Assembly: GCA_016584305.1 (NCBI GenBank)
Contig: JACEEZ010022966.1
Span: 188,359 to 252,358 of the forward strand
DNA length: 64,000 nucleotides
Reading direction: 5' to 3'
Source: Chionoecetes opilio
Taxonomy: Eukaryota > Arthropoda > Malacostraca > Decapoda > Majidae
This document shows positions 43,870 through 54,639 of the stretch, in pieces. The first letter of the stretch is position 1. Each line of letters opens with the position of its first letter. A program made the position numbers and the translations under genes. Below the pieces are notes generated by a model. That model was not told where the DNA came from, ran no database searches, and saw only the letters and a list, made by a program, of their open reading frames with translations.

Positions 43870-46869
43870 GTCGGACCGACTCAAAGATGTCGACCCGAGG
43901 TGTTTTGATACTTCTTCTAGCCTTCTCTCCTTAAACTTCTGCAACATTCGCGGCCTTAGATCTGACTTTCTCTCTGTCGAACATCATCTCTCCTCCTCTA
44001 AACCTCATCTTCTTTTCCTCACCGAAACTCAGTTGGCTGTGAGCACTGACAGTAGACCTTTTTCTGTCTCTCTTACTGTCTCTATTCTAATTTTAAATCC
44101 AAAGCTGGCTGTTGCGTATATGTGCGCAATGACATCACTTGCTCTCGTGCCCACCCCCTTTGAATCTTCCGAATTTTCTACCATCTGGCTTCGACTTCAA
44201 TGTCACTCTCTTACAAAATTTATCTGTGCTGTATATCTCTCACCTAACTCTTCTGACTATGTAAAATTCTACGACTATTTAACATCAAAAGTGGAGCACA
44301 TCTCATCTCATTTTCCTTTAGCTGAAATTTTCATTCTTGGGGACTTCAATGTTCACCACCAGCTTTCGCTATCATCTTCTTTCACTGACCAACCTGGTGA
44401 AACAAGCCTACAACTTTTCTATCCTCCAAGACCTAGAGCAGCTGGTGCAGCACCCTACCCGTATTCCTGACCGCCTTGGAGACACGCCCAACATTTTTGA
44501 TCTTTTCCTAACTACTAACCTTTCTGGTTACTCTGTGAAAACTATTCTCTCCGTTGGGTTCCTCCGATCACAATCTTATTTCTGTAACCTGCCCTATCGC
44601 TCCGGTACATCTCGGACCACCTAAGTGGAGGTGCTTCTGGCACTTCAACTCAGCTAAGTGGGAAGACCTAAGGCAGTACTACTCTGATTTTCTATGGAAT
44701 GATTACTGCTTCCATGTCAAAGACCCATCTCTTTGTGCAGAGCGCATAACTGAGGTCATAGTCTCTGGCATGGAGGCGTACATTCCACATACTTTCTCTA
44801 ATCCTCAAGCCCGTCAACCTTGGTTTAACTCTGCTTGTTCTCATGCAATCCGAGATAGAGAGGTGGCTCACAAACGGTACCGTAAGCATCCATCTCCTGA
44901 AACTCATGCCCTTTATATTACTGCCCGTAATCATGCCAAATCTTTACTTCAACCTACCAAAAACTCTTTCATTCATAGAAAATGTCAAAATCTTTCTGAA
45001 TCAAATTCCTCTCGTGACTTCTGGCATCTAGCTAATAACATCTCTAACAATTTTTCTTCTTCATCTTTCCCTCCTATGCTTCACCCAGATGGCTCCACAG
45101 CTGTCTCATCTACTTCTAAAGCTGAACTCTTCCCTCAAACATTTGCTAAAAATTCCACTCTGGCTGATGAAGGGCTTGTTCCTCCTTCTCCTCCACCCTC
45201 TGACTATATATTATGCCTGTCATTAAGATCCTTCGGAATGATGTTTTCTTTGCCCTTTCTGGCCTAGATCCTCGGAAGGCTTACGGTCCTGACGGAGTCC
45301 CTCCTATTGTTCTCAAAAACTGTGCTTCTGTGCTTGCACCTTGCCTGGTCAAAATTTTCCGTCTTTGTCTATCTACTTCCACCTTTCCTTCTTGCTGGAA
45401 GTTTGCTCACATCCAACCTGTTCCTAAGAAGGGTGACCGTCTAATCCTTCAAACTACCGTCCTATAGCTTTGACTTCCTGCCTTTTAAAGTTTTTGAATC
45501 TATACTTAATAAGAAGATTCTTAAGTATCTATCTGCTCACAATCTTCTATCTGATCGTCAGTACGGTTTCCGTAAAGGGCGATCTACTGGCGATCTTCTA
45601 GCTTTCCTAACTTGAATCTTGGTCATCCTCCTTTAGGGGTTTCGGTGCAACTTTTGCTGTTGCCCTTGACATATCAAAAGCTTTTGATAAAGTCTGCACA
45701 AATCTTTAATTTCCAAACTACCCTCATTCGGTTCTATCCTTCTCTCTGTACCTTCATTTTAAATGTCCTTTCAAACCGTTCTATTGCAGCTACTGTAGAC
45801 GGACATTTTTCTTCTCCTAAATCTATCAATAGTGGTGCTCCCAGGGTTCTGTCCTATCACCCACTCTCTTTCTATTATTTATTAATGATCTTCTAAGTCT
45901 AACTCAAAGCCCTATCCACTCCTACGCTGATGATTCTATCTGCATTTTCAACGTCGTTTATTAGACGTCCAATTCAACAGGAACAAAGTGATTCACGGAG
46001 AGATGCCACCGAGCGCCTAACTTCTGATCGTTCTATAATTCTGATTTGGGGCAAAGCAAACCTTGTTTTGTTCAATGCCTCAAAAACCCAATTTCTTCAC
46101 CTATCTACTCGACAAAACCTACCAGATAACTATCCCCTCTTCTTCAATGACACTCAACTGTCTCCTTCTACAATGAACATTCTAGGACTATCCTTTACTA
46201 AAAATCAGAACTGGAAATCTCACATCTCATCTCTTGCTAAAACAGCTTCTAAGAAGTTAGGTGTGCTGTGGCGTCTGCGTCCTTTTTTTCTCCCTCCCAA
46301 TTGCTTGCTCTCTACAGGGGCCTTATCCGCCCATGTATGGAGTATGTCTCATATGTTTGGGGAGGATCCACTCATACAGATCTCCTAAAACAGGTTTGAG
46401 TCAAAAGTTTTCGTCTCATCAACTCCTCTCCTCTGACTGACTGTCTTCAATCCTTAAATCACCGCCGCAATGTTGCTTCTCTTGCTCTCTTCTACCGTTA
46501 TTTTCATGCTCACTGCTCTTCTGAACTTGCTAATTGCATACCTCCCCCACTCCCGCGGCCTCGCTGCACAAGACTTTCAACTCATTCTCATCCCTATTCT
46601 GTCCATCTTCCTAATGCAAGAGTTAATCAGTATCTTTACTCTTTCATCCCTTTCACTGGTAAACTCTGGAATTCTCTTCCTGTTTCTATTTTTCCCCTTT
46701 CCTATGACTTAAATCTTTTCAAAAGAAGAGTAACAAGACACACCTCGAACTAAATTGGCCTACCCCTGTTTTTATTTTATTCTCTTACTGTCTTCTTTAT
46801 AGGACTGGCAACTAAGCGGCTTTGTGTTACCCATTTTTGTTGTGCCCTTGGCCAGTTCCTTGTGATGTA

Positions 46870-46903
<34 letters not shown>
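43870..46903 (+). pseudogene. Jockey/CR1-type LINE, ORF2 nearly complete but frameshifted
   Basis: Plus-strand segments in alternating frames give a full ORF2. The apurinic endonuclease runs from LNFCNIRGLRSDF (43935 on) through LLFLTETQ (~44015), AVYLSPNS (~44230) and [10 protein letters not shown] (44329-44360) to [11 protein letters not shown] (44551-44585). A linker with QPWFNSACSHAIRDREVAHK (44815 on) follows. The reverse transcriptase has DPRKAYGPDGVPP (45265-45305), NYRPIALTSCLLK (~45460), LDISKAFDKV (~45668-45697), a QGSVLSPTLF-type block (~45845) and SYADDS (~45920). The 3' UTR contains 'gactggcaactaagcgg', and the element ends in a ~35-base A tail (46868-46903). At least eight frame changes make it inactive. 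The same 3' end is fused to an RTE fragment at 53139-53292. Confidence 0.9.
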
Positions 46904-46905
<2 letters not shown>

Positions 46906-47152
46906 TAAACTGCGCCAACACTTTATATGCAGCAAGATGAATGTGTGATGCATTCTCCCATCTCCTTTAACCTCCCGTCCACCACCCTCGAGTGCTGCTA
47001 AATGAATTACCTCTACAATTAAGATGAAATGTTGAAGCTTTTAACCCCAGACCCAGAGCGTCCATTATCGGGGAAGTCTTGATTTCTTATGACAGAATTG
47101 CTACTTTTCATTAATATCCATGAAAGTAAGAAGACAAGAAAATAAGGATCGA
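46904..47152. other. No gene recognised
   Basis: Short AT-rich spacer between the LINE A tail and the next MITE-like segment. Confidence 0.5.
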
Positions 47153-47440
47153 AGCTACCATAGATAACAGTATAGAAGCCAACTGCAATAATATCGCCAG
47201 TCGCCAAATATTACAAATTACAGCATCACAACTGCTGTGTCTGTGTCACTGAAGATGATACACAGTAGTTTATATCATGACTGTATAATCTACCCTGTTT
47301 CAGCGTTGTTTTATGCTTTGTATCTGCAAGCATATAATTATTATACGGTTTCAAGTTTCACTACGCGTTTTTTTTCGGGCGACGACGACGGCGGGAGGAC
47401 ACTCAGTAAATAAACACTAACTGGCAACTTTATTGTTGGT
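47153..47440. mobile_element. MITE-like element related to the foldback family (copy 1)
   Basis: Begins CTACCATAGATAACAGTATA, like one arm of the foldback MITE at 53625. It then has its own body ('cactgaagatgatac...gtataatctaccc...cgacggcgggaggacac'). A second copy with the same body lies at 57500-57790. Confidence 0.6.
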
Positions 47441-47689
47441 GGCCTCTCTGGTGATATTTTTGTAATTTGTTCATTTATAGCCATAATATGACACAGATGA
47501 AGACACAAAATGACACAGACTCTCCAGATAGCCCCTTCTAATTTTCTTGAAATAATGGATGTAGAAATGTAGGTATTAACGCCACCACACGTCTGTAAAC
47601 AGAAAAAAAAGTTGTCCTGGCGACTTTACTGTTATCGTACAAGGCCGTGAGACATGGTATCCTGTATATTGATTGATTTAATGCCTAAA

Positions 47690-47985
47690 AAGGTAAATGT
47701 GCCAGACATCAGAGGACATATGGCACTATGGCAAAGCATATAAAGGGGAGGGGTTAAAGAATAATAGTGAAACGATGAGGGAAGGGGAAAGAACGGAATG
47801 TTACAGCAGGATGGTTAGATCAGATGTAGGATATGGATTTGTTGGAGGAAAGAGGTTAAACAGGGGGTTGAGTAAGGAAAGTTTCTTGGAGGCAGATAAC
47901 TTGCGGTTCATAGCAGGAAATCAGGAGACGAAGGTCTTATCTGTGGGAGCGGAAGCCGCGAATGTTCCATTGGAGAACAGACATT
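47690..47985 (-). pseudogene. Start of LINE ORF2 (endonuclease N-terminus), truncated
   Basis: Just downstream of ORF1 on the minus strand, the sequence from an ATG near 47980 reads as a jockey-type endonuclease start (SVLQWNIRGFRSHR, then LISCYEPQVICLQETFL). It soon meets stops and runs out near 47690, where an unrelated 'gatttaatgcctaaaaagg' repeat starts. The remainder of ORF2 is missing. Confidence 0.65.
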
Positions 47986-47994
47986 GTGTAGAGG

Positions 47995-49639
47995 TCAACG
48001 GGTGATGAGGGTTGGAATGGTAGCGGTAGTAGAGGGGTCAGGAGGTTCAGGGGCGTCAGGCAGGGGGTCAGGAGTAGAGGGGTCAGTAGGGTTCGGGGTA
48101 TCGGGTGGGGGATCGGACGTAGTAGGTGAAGGACAGTTAGTAGGGTCAGGGGGGTGAGGGGTCAGGGATGGGGATTGTTGAGACAAAATGGAGTCGAGCG
48201 TATAGCCAGGAGGGAGGGGTAAGGTAAGAACAGACGTGACAGTAGGGCGGGCAGAGGAAGTAGAAGATGGGGAGGAGGACATACGGTGATCAGAGGGAAA
48301 GGAATAAGGGTGGAGTGGGGAGAAAGATGACGAAGGAGAGGAAGAGGGGGAATGTTGGGAGTCAGGAGGAAGAGGGGTAGTCGGAAGATGGGAGGGAATA
48401 GGATGTATCTCAGCTGAGACTGTGAGGATTGAGACAGAAGGTAGGGATAATGAGGCGGTTGGTGAAGAGGGCAGAGGGGTCATGTCTCGAGCGACGTACT
48501 CTTCGATCATAGCCATGGTCTCAGCTGGAGAGTTAGGACGGGAGACCTGGGAGGCACAGGGTTTCTTAGTAGGAGGAGATGTAGAAAGTGGGGTGTGAGG
48601 AGCTGAGGAGGAGAGAGAAGTAGTGGGAGGTCCAGGGGGGGAGGAAGGGGGAGGACGTTTAGGTTGTCTGACAAGATGAGGCCGAGGGGTGCGTTGAGAA
48701 AAGGGTGTGGGGATCGAGGAAGGGGTAGAGGTCGGAGTATCAGGATTGAGGACGGCAAAGGAGTTATTTATGGAGAGGAAGGGGGCAGCAGGATGAGCAA
48801 AGGAAGGACAAGTGGGAGGAGAAGGAACAGGGAAAGAGAGGGTAGGAGAGGTTGTAGTAGGGAGATTCGGAAGAGTGGGATTGGAAATAAGCTGAGAGAC
48901 GGGGGTAGGCGAAAAGCCTAGGCGGCGAGCTTCTTGGCGGGCTTCTCTCAGAGTTAAGCACTTCTCAAATCTGAAGGATGCCACCTCTGATTCGAAATGG
49001 TAGATAGGACAGCCTCTGTAGAAGACGTTGTGGAAACCACCACAGTTAGCACATGTGGGCGACGTAGCAGGACATGAGGAACGAGCATGGCCAGGTTGAG
49101 CACAAAAAGAGCAGCGGGCAGAGGATCGGCAGTGCTTGGCATTGGCGAGGATTAGGACGGTAAGGTTTAACTCGCAAGTGTTCCCCGCCAACATTAATGC
49201 TAGCAGGGAGCGTTTGCCTTTTGAAGGTGACTTTGGCAATGTTGGTAGGGTAATTTCGGCGGCCCCGGGCTGGGATAGTGTAGCAGTAAACTGCGGTGGC
49301 ATCATAATCCTCTTCCAAAAGGTCGAGGAGGGGTTTTGCGCAATTGGACCATTCTTTGTCATTGACTGGGCAAGCATGCGGGTGGATGGAACCAGTTCCG
49401 GTACAGGTGTTAGGAGTAATGTCAGGCGTGATGTAGAATGGGTTGCCGTCCAGGTCTTTAAGATCGAGCATTGCATGAGCTTGGGCTTCAGTGTCAACTA
49501 TCACCAGGCGGGACCGATCATCAGGGTCATTTGGTAGAGGGGCCGGCCCTGAAGCCTCTATAAAGGTTGGATTATCATCATTGGCCATGGGGAGCCTGGA
49601 GTAAAGTGGGGGAAATAACCGGTCATCCCTGCAAGACAC
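47995..49639 (-). pseudogene. Jockey-type LINE ORF1 (gag-like, CCHC zinc knuckles)
   Basis: Two minus-strand frames join near 49130. The first (49639 to ~49130) starts MSCRDDRLFPPLYSRLPMAN and carries the RNA-binding region (RRNYPTNIAKVTFKRQTLPA, VKPYRPNPRQCQ). The second (to 47995) continues with CCHC-type knuckles (CSFCAQPGHARSSC, then CANCGGFHNVFYRGCPIY) and FEKCLTLREARQEARRLGF. It ends in a ~300-residue Pro/Ser/Thr-rich tail. ORF1 proteins of this type coat LINE RNA. The one-base frame change at the first knuckle breaks it. ORF2 begins 10-15 bp downstream (47985). The Gly/Arg-rich plus-strand frames here are shadows. Confidence 0.88.
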
Positions 49640-49844
49640 CCATGACGGGAAAGAGCAAAATTATAAGGGTATACCGTGCCCGTGGCACCCTGAGGCCGTT
49701 CATGACTGACCCGAAGCCAGCCTCATATCCCATCAGCACGGCACTCACACCTTAGGAGGAAAGGGGGATAGGAGGAGGTACAAGAGGAGAGATAGAGGGA
49801 AGGAGGGGAAAAAGGAGAGACAGGAAAGGCCAGGCAAAATTAGT

Positions 49845-49990
49845 CAGAGACCTACACGAGGTAGTTCCTGTTACTTAAACTCTACCTACATCCACCTTTC
49901 ATCCCCATCCATGAAATTATCCAGCCTCCTTTTAAAGCTCCCTAATGACTCCGCACTAACTACCTGTCTACTGAGTCCATTCCAATTATA
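49845..49990 (+). repeat. Dispersed repeat fragment related to the minisatellite flank
   Basis: Starts 'gagacctacacgaggtagtt', the phrase that ends the minisatellite arrays at 2811, 4272 and 11709, and continues 'ctacctacatccacctttca' as in 27288-27378 (reverse). It ends near 'ctgagtccattccaatt'. Confidence 0.75.
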
Positions 49991-50225
49991 ATGCCAGAAT
50001 GTTGTAACATTCTCTTTCTCTCCCTTCTCTCCTCTCCTCCCCTTCCCTTCTTCCATCCTCCTCTCCTCCCCTCTCTGTTCCTCTCCTCCCCTCTCTGTTC
50101 CTCTCCTCCCCTCTCTGTTCCTCTCCTCCCCTCCCTTCTTCCTTCCTCTTCTCCTCCCCTGTCTTTCCCTTTCCTCCTCTCCCTTATGCCCTGTCTTTAC
50201 CCTTCCTCCTCTCCCTTCCCTCTAT
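49991..50225. repeat. CT-rich ~20-bp tandem repeat
   Basis: Units of 'ctctcctcccctctctgttc' (four clear copies at 50062-50130) inside a longer pyrimidine-rich stretch with 'cctcctctcccttccc' words. Ser/Pro/Leu frames are artefacts. Confidence 0.92.
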
Positions 50226-50739
50226 AATGCCAGCATGACGTATAATGTGTCCCGAGATACATTGTCCCATACAGTATAGTGAAATGTCTTAAGAACAATT
50301 TATTTCTTTATTCTAGGCTAAGTGAGCATAGGTACAGACAGTTGTTTAGGTGGAGAATTTTATTTTTTATCCCCCCCCCCCTTCTTTCTTTCTCCTTTCC
50401 TCCTTTCATCGTTCGTTCCCCCCCCCCCCCCCCGCGGTAAAAACCAACTCGAGCCGGTTATCTCTGCGGATGTTTAAGTTCGCGGAGGATGTTTTATCAT
50501 AGCAACACATTCCCCTGAATTCCAATAACAGCGTCAATCTATTGACCGATCCCATTAAATTCTTAGGATACTTGAGAGATCAGAATACAGACCGTCCCTA
50601 AACAGTGGATCTCAGAAGGTTGACGTGATATCGCTAAAATTATGAACGCATTTCTTTTCCTGAGAACATTCTCGAAGTATTTCATCGTGAGAGAATCATG
50701 CGAATATGCAAGTGGGTTTTGAATTAATAACGAGTTAAA
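50226..50739. other. No gene; C-homopolymers
   Basis: C-homopolymers at about 50370-50380 and 50419-50433. The latter is long enough to be a local sequencing hazard. The rest is AT-rich with no frame; it may be the start of the LTR-like relic that follows. Confidence 0.5.
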
Positions 50740-51930
50740 TCGTTCTTTCTAGTCAAATTTTTCTCATCAAATTGAAAGACTTTATTACAGTTATTCATAA
50801 GGTATTCCTTTGTTCCCACATCCCATCCCAGGCATTAAATGTTCAATATCCATGTCACCATATCCAGTCAATGAGATAACGTCCGAACGCGTCTCTCCTT
50901 CCCGCGGGCTGCTCACCCCACCTCTGTTACAGTCCACGAGGCATCATACTTTCTCCCTCGTCCACGAAGGTAAGACGTGTTGCTTATTTTTCTCCTCCAC
51001 ACCCTTTACACGTTATCTATTTGGTGTAATTTCAAATACTAGAACCACTACGTATTACTGAGTAGTCCGTGCATCAATCATTGCCGTATAGTTCAATTAA
51101 TCATTCTTTCTCCCTCGACCACCAAGGCGATTCTCCTTGCAACTCAACCTTGAAACGGTGGCCACATGGTCCTTAACGCAAACATTCATTATTCCCACAC
51201 TTCCTTCCTTATTGCCTAATTAGTCAGGCTGTTATGAGTATTTTATGGTGTTAGTTAAGTGGAAAGAAAAGAAAAACCCACCACAGTAAGATGAATAATA
51301 CCTCATAGTGTATGTGGAAGAATTATTGGAGTGTCCCTCAGTTGACTTCCAAGAGAAAAATCAGAACTAATTCGTGAAACAGTGTTGCGTTCATTCACGA
51401 AAATTCGTCTTGTGAAATGGCATTGAAACCTTTATAGTGATCGGAGGAATTAGTCTTATTCGCAGTGTACGCGTAGTCAGGAATCAAGCCATTTCTCTCC
51501 ACATGTGTTAGTTTTATATCCAGTTACCTTAATACTATATTTCCTCCTAGTGTTTGCCAAATGTTACATTAGTCTATAGTGAAATCTTCCATGCAGACGT
51601 GTGCTTACCATTAATAAATCTGTATTGATATGACTGAATCTATGAAGTTGGATCAACCCAGGTGACACACACGGTGTGTTGGGGAAATACTTATTCACAG
51701 ACCTCCGAAATTAATTCAGTGTTAACTCGGTAAAACCTTCATATGAAAAAGTATCAGGTTAACGTTACTACCTTTATGATAGACATTAACATTATGTTCA
51801 AGAGATAGACCTTAAGCCTAAATCATTAACTGGTGGCAGCTACTTATAATCTAAATTATCCATCCTTTGTTGATGTAACACGGCTGGGTTTTCAGCTGGA
51901 GGAGTGAAGGAATAATAATACCCAGACCGT
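50740..51930 (+). repeat. Diverged third copy of the LTR-like arm
   Basis: Shares ordered but degenerate words with the right arm of the 24210-27283 inverted repeat: 'caaattgaaagact' (50768; cf. 26297), 'cgtccgaac...cacgaggcatcatactttctccctcg...aaggtaagac' (50880-50975; cf. 26408-26510), 'ggccacatggtc' (51161; cf. 26715), 'aacccaggtgac' (51655; cf. 26985), 'actcggtaaaacc' (51726; cf. 27052) and 'ctggtggcagc' (51830; cf. 27146). Order and polarity agree with that arm. No gag follows. Confidence 0.5.
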
Positions 51931-52173
51931 AATTTCCATCATCACACAATAATTTACCACCCTATTTGTGAATCAGTTTTCCCTATTTCCTTTTTAAATC
52001 TACGCTTTTCCAGCTTGAATCCGTTACTTCTTGCTCTACCCTGGTTACTAGCTATAAGAATTTTATCCTGAGTAAAATCACTTCTAACCCCTAAACTGTT
52101 GATATATAAATGACTTAAATACCTTCAGCTTCCTTACCCTTCATCACTGTCCTCTTCTTCATGTAACTCATCC

Positions 52174-52424
52174 TCACTGATTGGTTTTAGATCCTGTCAA
52201 ATCCTCATCAAAGTCATCATCTTCCGTCCCCTGCAATAACTGCTGCAGTTTCTGCCGAGCGTTTCTGAAATACTCGTCCATGGAGGGAGCTCCGTCTTCC
52301 TTGTCTTCCTGCTCCTCGCTCCTCACACCCTCCTTATCATAACTGTTCCCAGGCTTCTTCTGAGGCTTGGTTTTACCCTCTAGTTTTTCTATGTATCTAT
52401 AATATGTCCGTCTTTGCGCTCAGA
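52174..52424 (-). CDS. Candidate terminal exon or processed-gene fragment
   Basis: A minus-strand open frame of ~83 codons, opening at an AG (plus-strand CT near 52425) and ending at TGA (52174-52176). It encodes TYYRYIEKLEGKTKPQKKPG, then an acidic stretch, MDEYFRNARQKLQQLL and a final acidic GTEDDDFDEDLTG. Upstream in another frame is MAELEAEVTCLSERKDG (52440-52462), which would fit the same coiled-coil protein with one frame change. Low repeat content and a charged coiled-coil composition suggest a host protein C-terminus. The family is not recognised. No promoter or polyadenylation signal can be assigned. Confidence 0.42.
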
Positions 52425-52617
52425 CAGACACGTAACTTCTGCCTCCAGCTCTGCCATGGTCGAGTGTTCATTTTTGATGGAGATTTATGCACAATAGTCT
52501 CTTCTTTCTTCCCACACTTGCAGCAGACTTGTAGCTGTTAGTTGTAGCTTGTAGCTGCCACAAGGGATGCACACAGTGTGATAGGCATCCTTAATATTCT
52601 TCTGGTGATATCCCTTT

Positions 52618-53127
52618 GCAGCACTTGTATGGATGGGTATGGGCAAAGTTGTAGATCAAAGTGATTGTGGAGCATCCCTCGGCAACACCAAGATCACTGA
52701 TCTTGTTTTTGCCGATGATGCAGTAATCTTTGCTGATTCGCTGGAGGTCCTGGTGATGGCTCTCGAGGCGCTGCACGAGGAGGCAAAGCCTTTGGGACTT
52801 GAGGTCTCCTGGCTCAAGACCAAGGTCCAGGTGTTTAGAGGCTTACTAGATGAAGCAGTACAGTCTGTTCATGCGTGCAGCGAGGACATTGAGATCTTGG
52901 AAAGTTTTACATACCTTGGTAGCACAGTCCATAATGACGGCGGGTCACGTCAAGAAGTCTTAAGGCGGATTGGCATTGCTCAAGATATTATGGACTCGCT
53001 CAGCAGGAGTATTTGGCGTTGTCGGTACCTGTGCAGAAGGACAAAGATCCGGATCTTCAAGTCGCTTGTTATCCGTCTCACTCTATGGTTGTGAGACACG
53101 GACACTAAATAGCGACTTGAAGAGACA
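52618..53127 (+). pseudogene. RTE LINE fragment (second copy)
   Basis: Nearly identical to 31500-32010 of the RTE element inside the hAT. It starts within the block before KVVDQSDCGAS, includes FADD (52708-52719) and FTYLGSTVHNDGG, and is open to about 53090 before a frame change. It is truncated at both ends. The 3' end is not the RTE tail but an abrupt join to another LINE's 3' end. Confidence 0.9.
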
Positions 53128-53138
53128 GTGGTGACAGT

Positions 53139-53292
53139 CAGAACTCCCGAACTAAATTGGCCCACCCCTTTTTTTTTATTCTCCTACTGTCTTCTTATAG
53201 AGACTGGCAACTAAGCGGGCTTTGTGTTACCTCTTTTGTTGTGCCTTGGCCAGTCCTTTGTGATGTAAAAAAAAACAAAAAAAAAAAACACA
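53139..53292 (+). mobile_element. 3' end of a jockey/CR1-type LINE with A-rich tail
   Basis: Matches 46748-46903: 'cgaactaaattggcc', 'ctactgtcttct', 'gactggcaactaagcgg', 'ttgtgatgta', then an A-rich tail (53269-53290). It is joined directly to the RTE fragment ending near 53127. Confidence 0.88.
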
Positions 53293-53624
53293 GAGCCACT
53301 TTACCAGCAGTTACATTATTTCTTGATCTATTTTTTATACATTGTGGCTTTTATTAATGTTTATTTTCTTTTGTTCCAATTTTTTCTGTTGGTATTAACA
53401 TTCAGCTCCTTTCTCCTTTCTTTTTTCTTAATTATTGTTCAGTAATTATTCTATTTATTTATTAATATTCAGTTGATTATTTTTCTAAGTCATCATTCAT
53501 ACAGGTTATTAATTATTGTTCTAAGTCAATCATAGATACAGTTGTTTATTTTTCTAAGTCTTCATGCATAGTGATTATTTTTCTTGTTGCCTCCGAACAA
53601 GCCCCTGATATACCAAACTGTAGG
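53293..53624. other. No gene; degenerate repeats
   Basis: AT-rich sequence with four or five degenerate copies of a ~45-bp word containing 'attatttttctaagtc' (53470-53585). Confidence 0.6.
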
Positions 53625-53889
53625 CTACCGTAGATAACACTATAGTCGCCAGTCACTCGCCACTGCACTAATGTCGCCAGGTACAATATATTACGAAACT
53701 TTAGCAAACACTACAGACTTTTATGTGCCACTGAAGAGGTATGCACAGTAGTTTATATTATGTACATCACACTACATGTCTTCAGTAGCACATAAAAGTC
53801 TGTAGTGATGCTAAAATTCGTAATATATTGTGCCTGGCGACATTAGTGCAGTGGCAAGTGACTGGCGACTATAGTGTTCTCTACGGTAG
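53625..53889. mobile_element. Foldback MITE, best-preserved copy
   Basis: 265 bp: starts CTACCGTAGATAACACTATA and ends with its near-perfect reverse complement (53870-53889). The arms of ~115 bp almost meet at a spacer near 53735-53775. The arm contains 'gtcgccaggtacaatata', matched at 53823-53840 in reverse. It has no coding capacity and could fold into one long hairpin if transcribed. Confidence 0.85.
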
Positions 53890-54639
53890 TTTGGCCTGTG
53901 CGGCGATTGGTGAGCCACCGAACCTGTTGGCCGGCCCGTGCGTCTCAAGTTTACACTGGGCCCTCATTGTGTGTGGACTACTCACTCGTGTGCTCTCTCC
54001 TCCCACGTGTTACACAGTACTGTACAGAGTTAACTTTGTTTGAACACGTATGACCGAACGACGCCCTCATAAACGAGTTTGGTTTATGAGGCGGACAACC
54101 GATCATCCTATAAACCGAACTGTCGGATATTGCGCTCGCCTTGGTTCGGTTTATCGAGGGTTTACTGTACATAGAGTAATGACTGTATAAATGATCAATG
54201 GAATAATACATACTAATTCTCTGATAATTAATAACTGTATGTATGATCAATAATTTCACTGGTCGACAAAAAAAAATTGAAGATATAGTTCTGGACAAAA
54301 TGAAGTGATTATAGGTAAATCGACCCTGCTGAACTCAAATCTGATGTTAATTAACTCTATCACGCCCAGTTTTTAAGAACCAGACGCAATTCATGAAAAA
54401 ATATGGGTAAAATCAGCAGAAATAGGTTTCCCCAAATTTTTTCATTTTAAACTCTTAATCTTTTCTTTCTCAAGCCTTTTTAGGGCAGTGCAGTGTTTTT
54501 GAGTCAGTGTGGTTTGTGCAGTGAGCAGGGGAGGGTGTGGCGCTGCGTATTGGCCAAGGGGTTAGCAGGCTGTGTAGTACATTTTTACCTACTGATCGTA
54601 CAGTATTGACTATGTTTAAACATTTATTTTTCTTTGCAG
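53890..54639. other. No gene recognised
   Basis: A short internal inverted motif (54070-54160, 'cggtttat' words in both orientations) hints at a small MITE. A piggyBac-type end (TTAACTCTATCACGCCC) is at 54350-54368. No coding frame. Confidence 0.45.

Noticed and set aside
48001..48921. Plus-strand Gly/Arg-rich frames
   Set aside because: Shadows of the Pro/Ser/Thr-rich tail of the minus-strand LINE ORF1.
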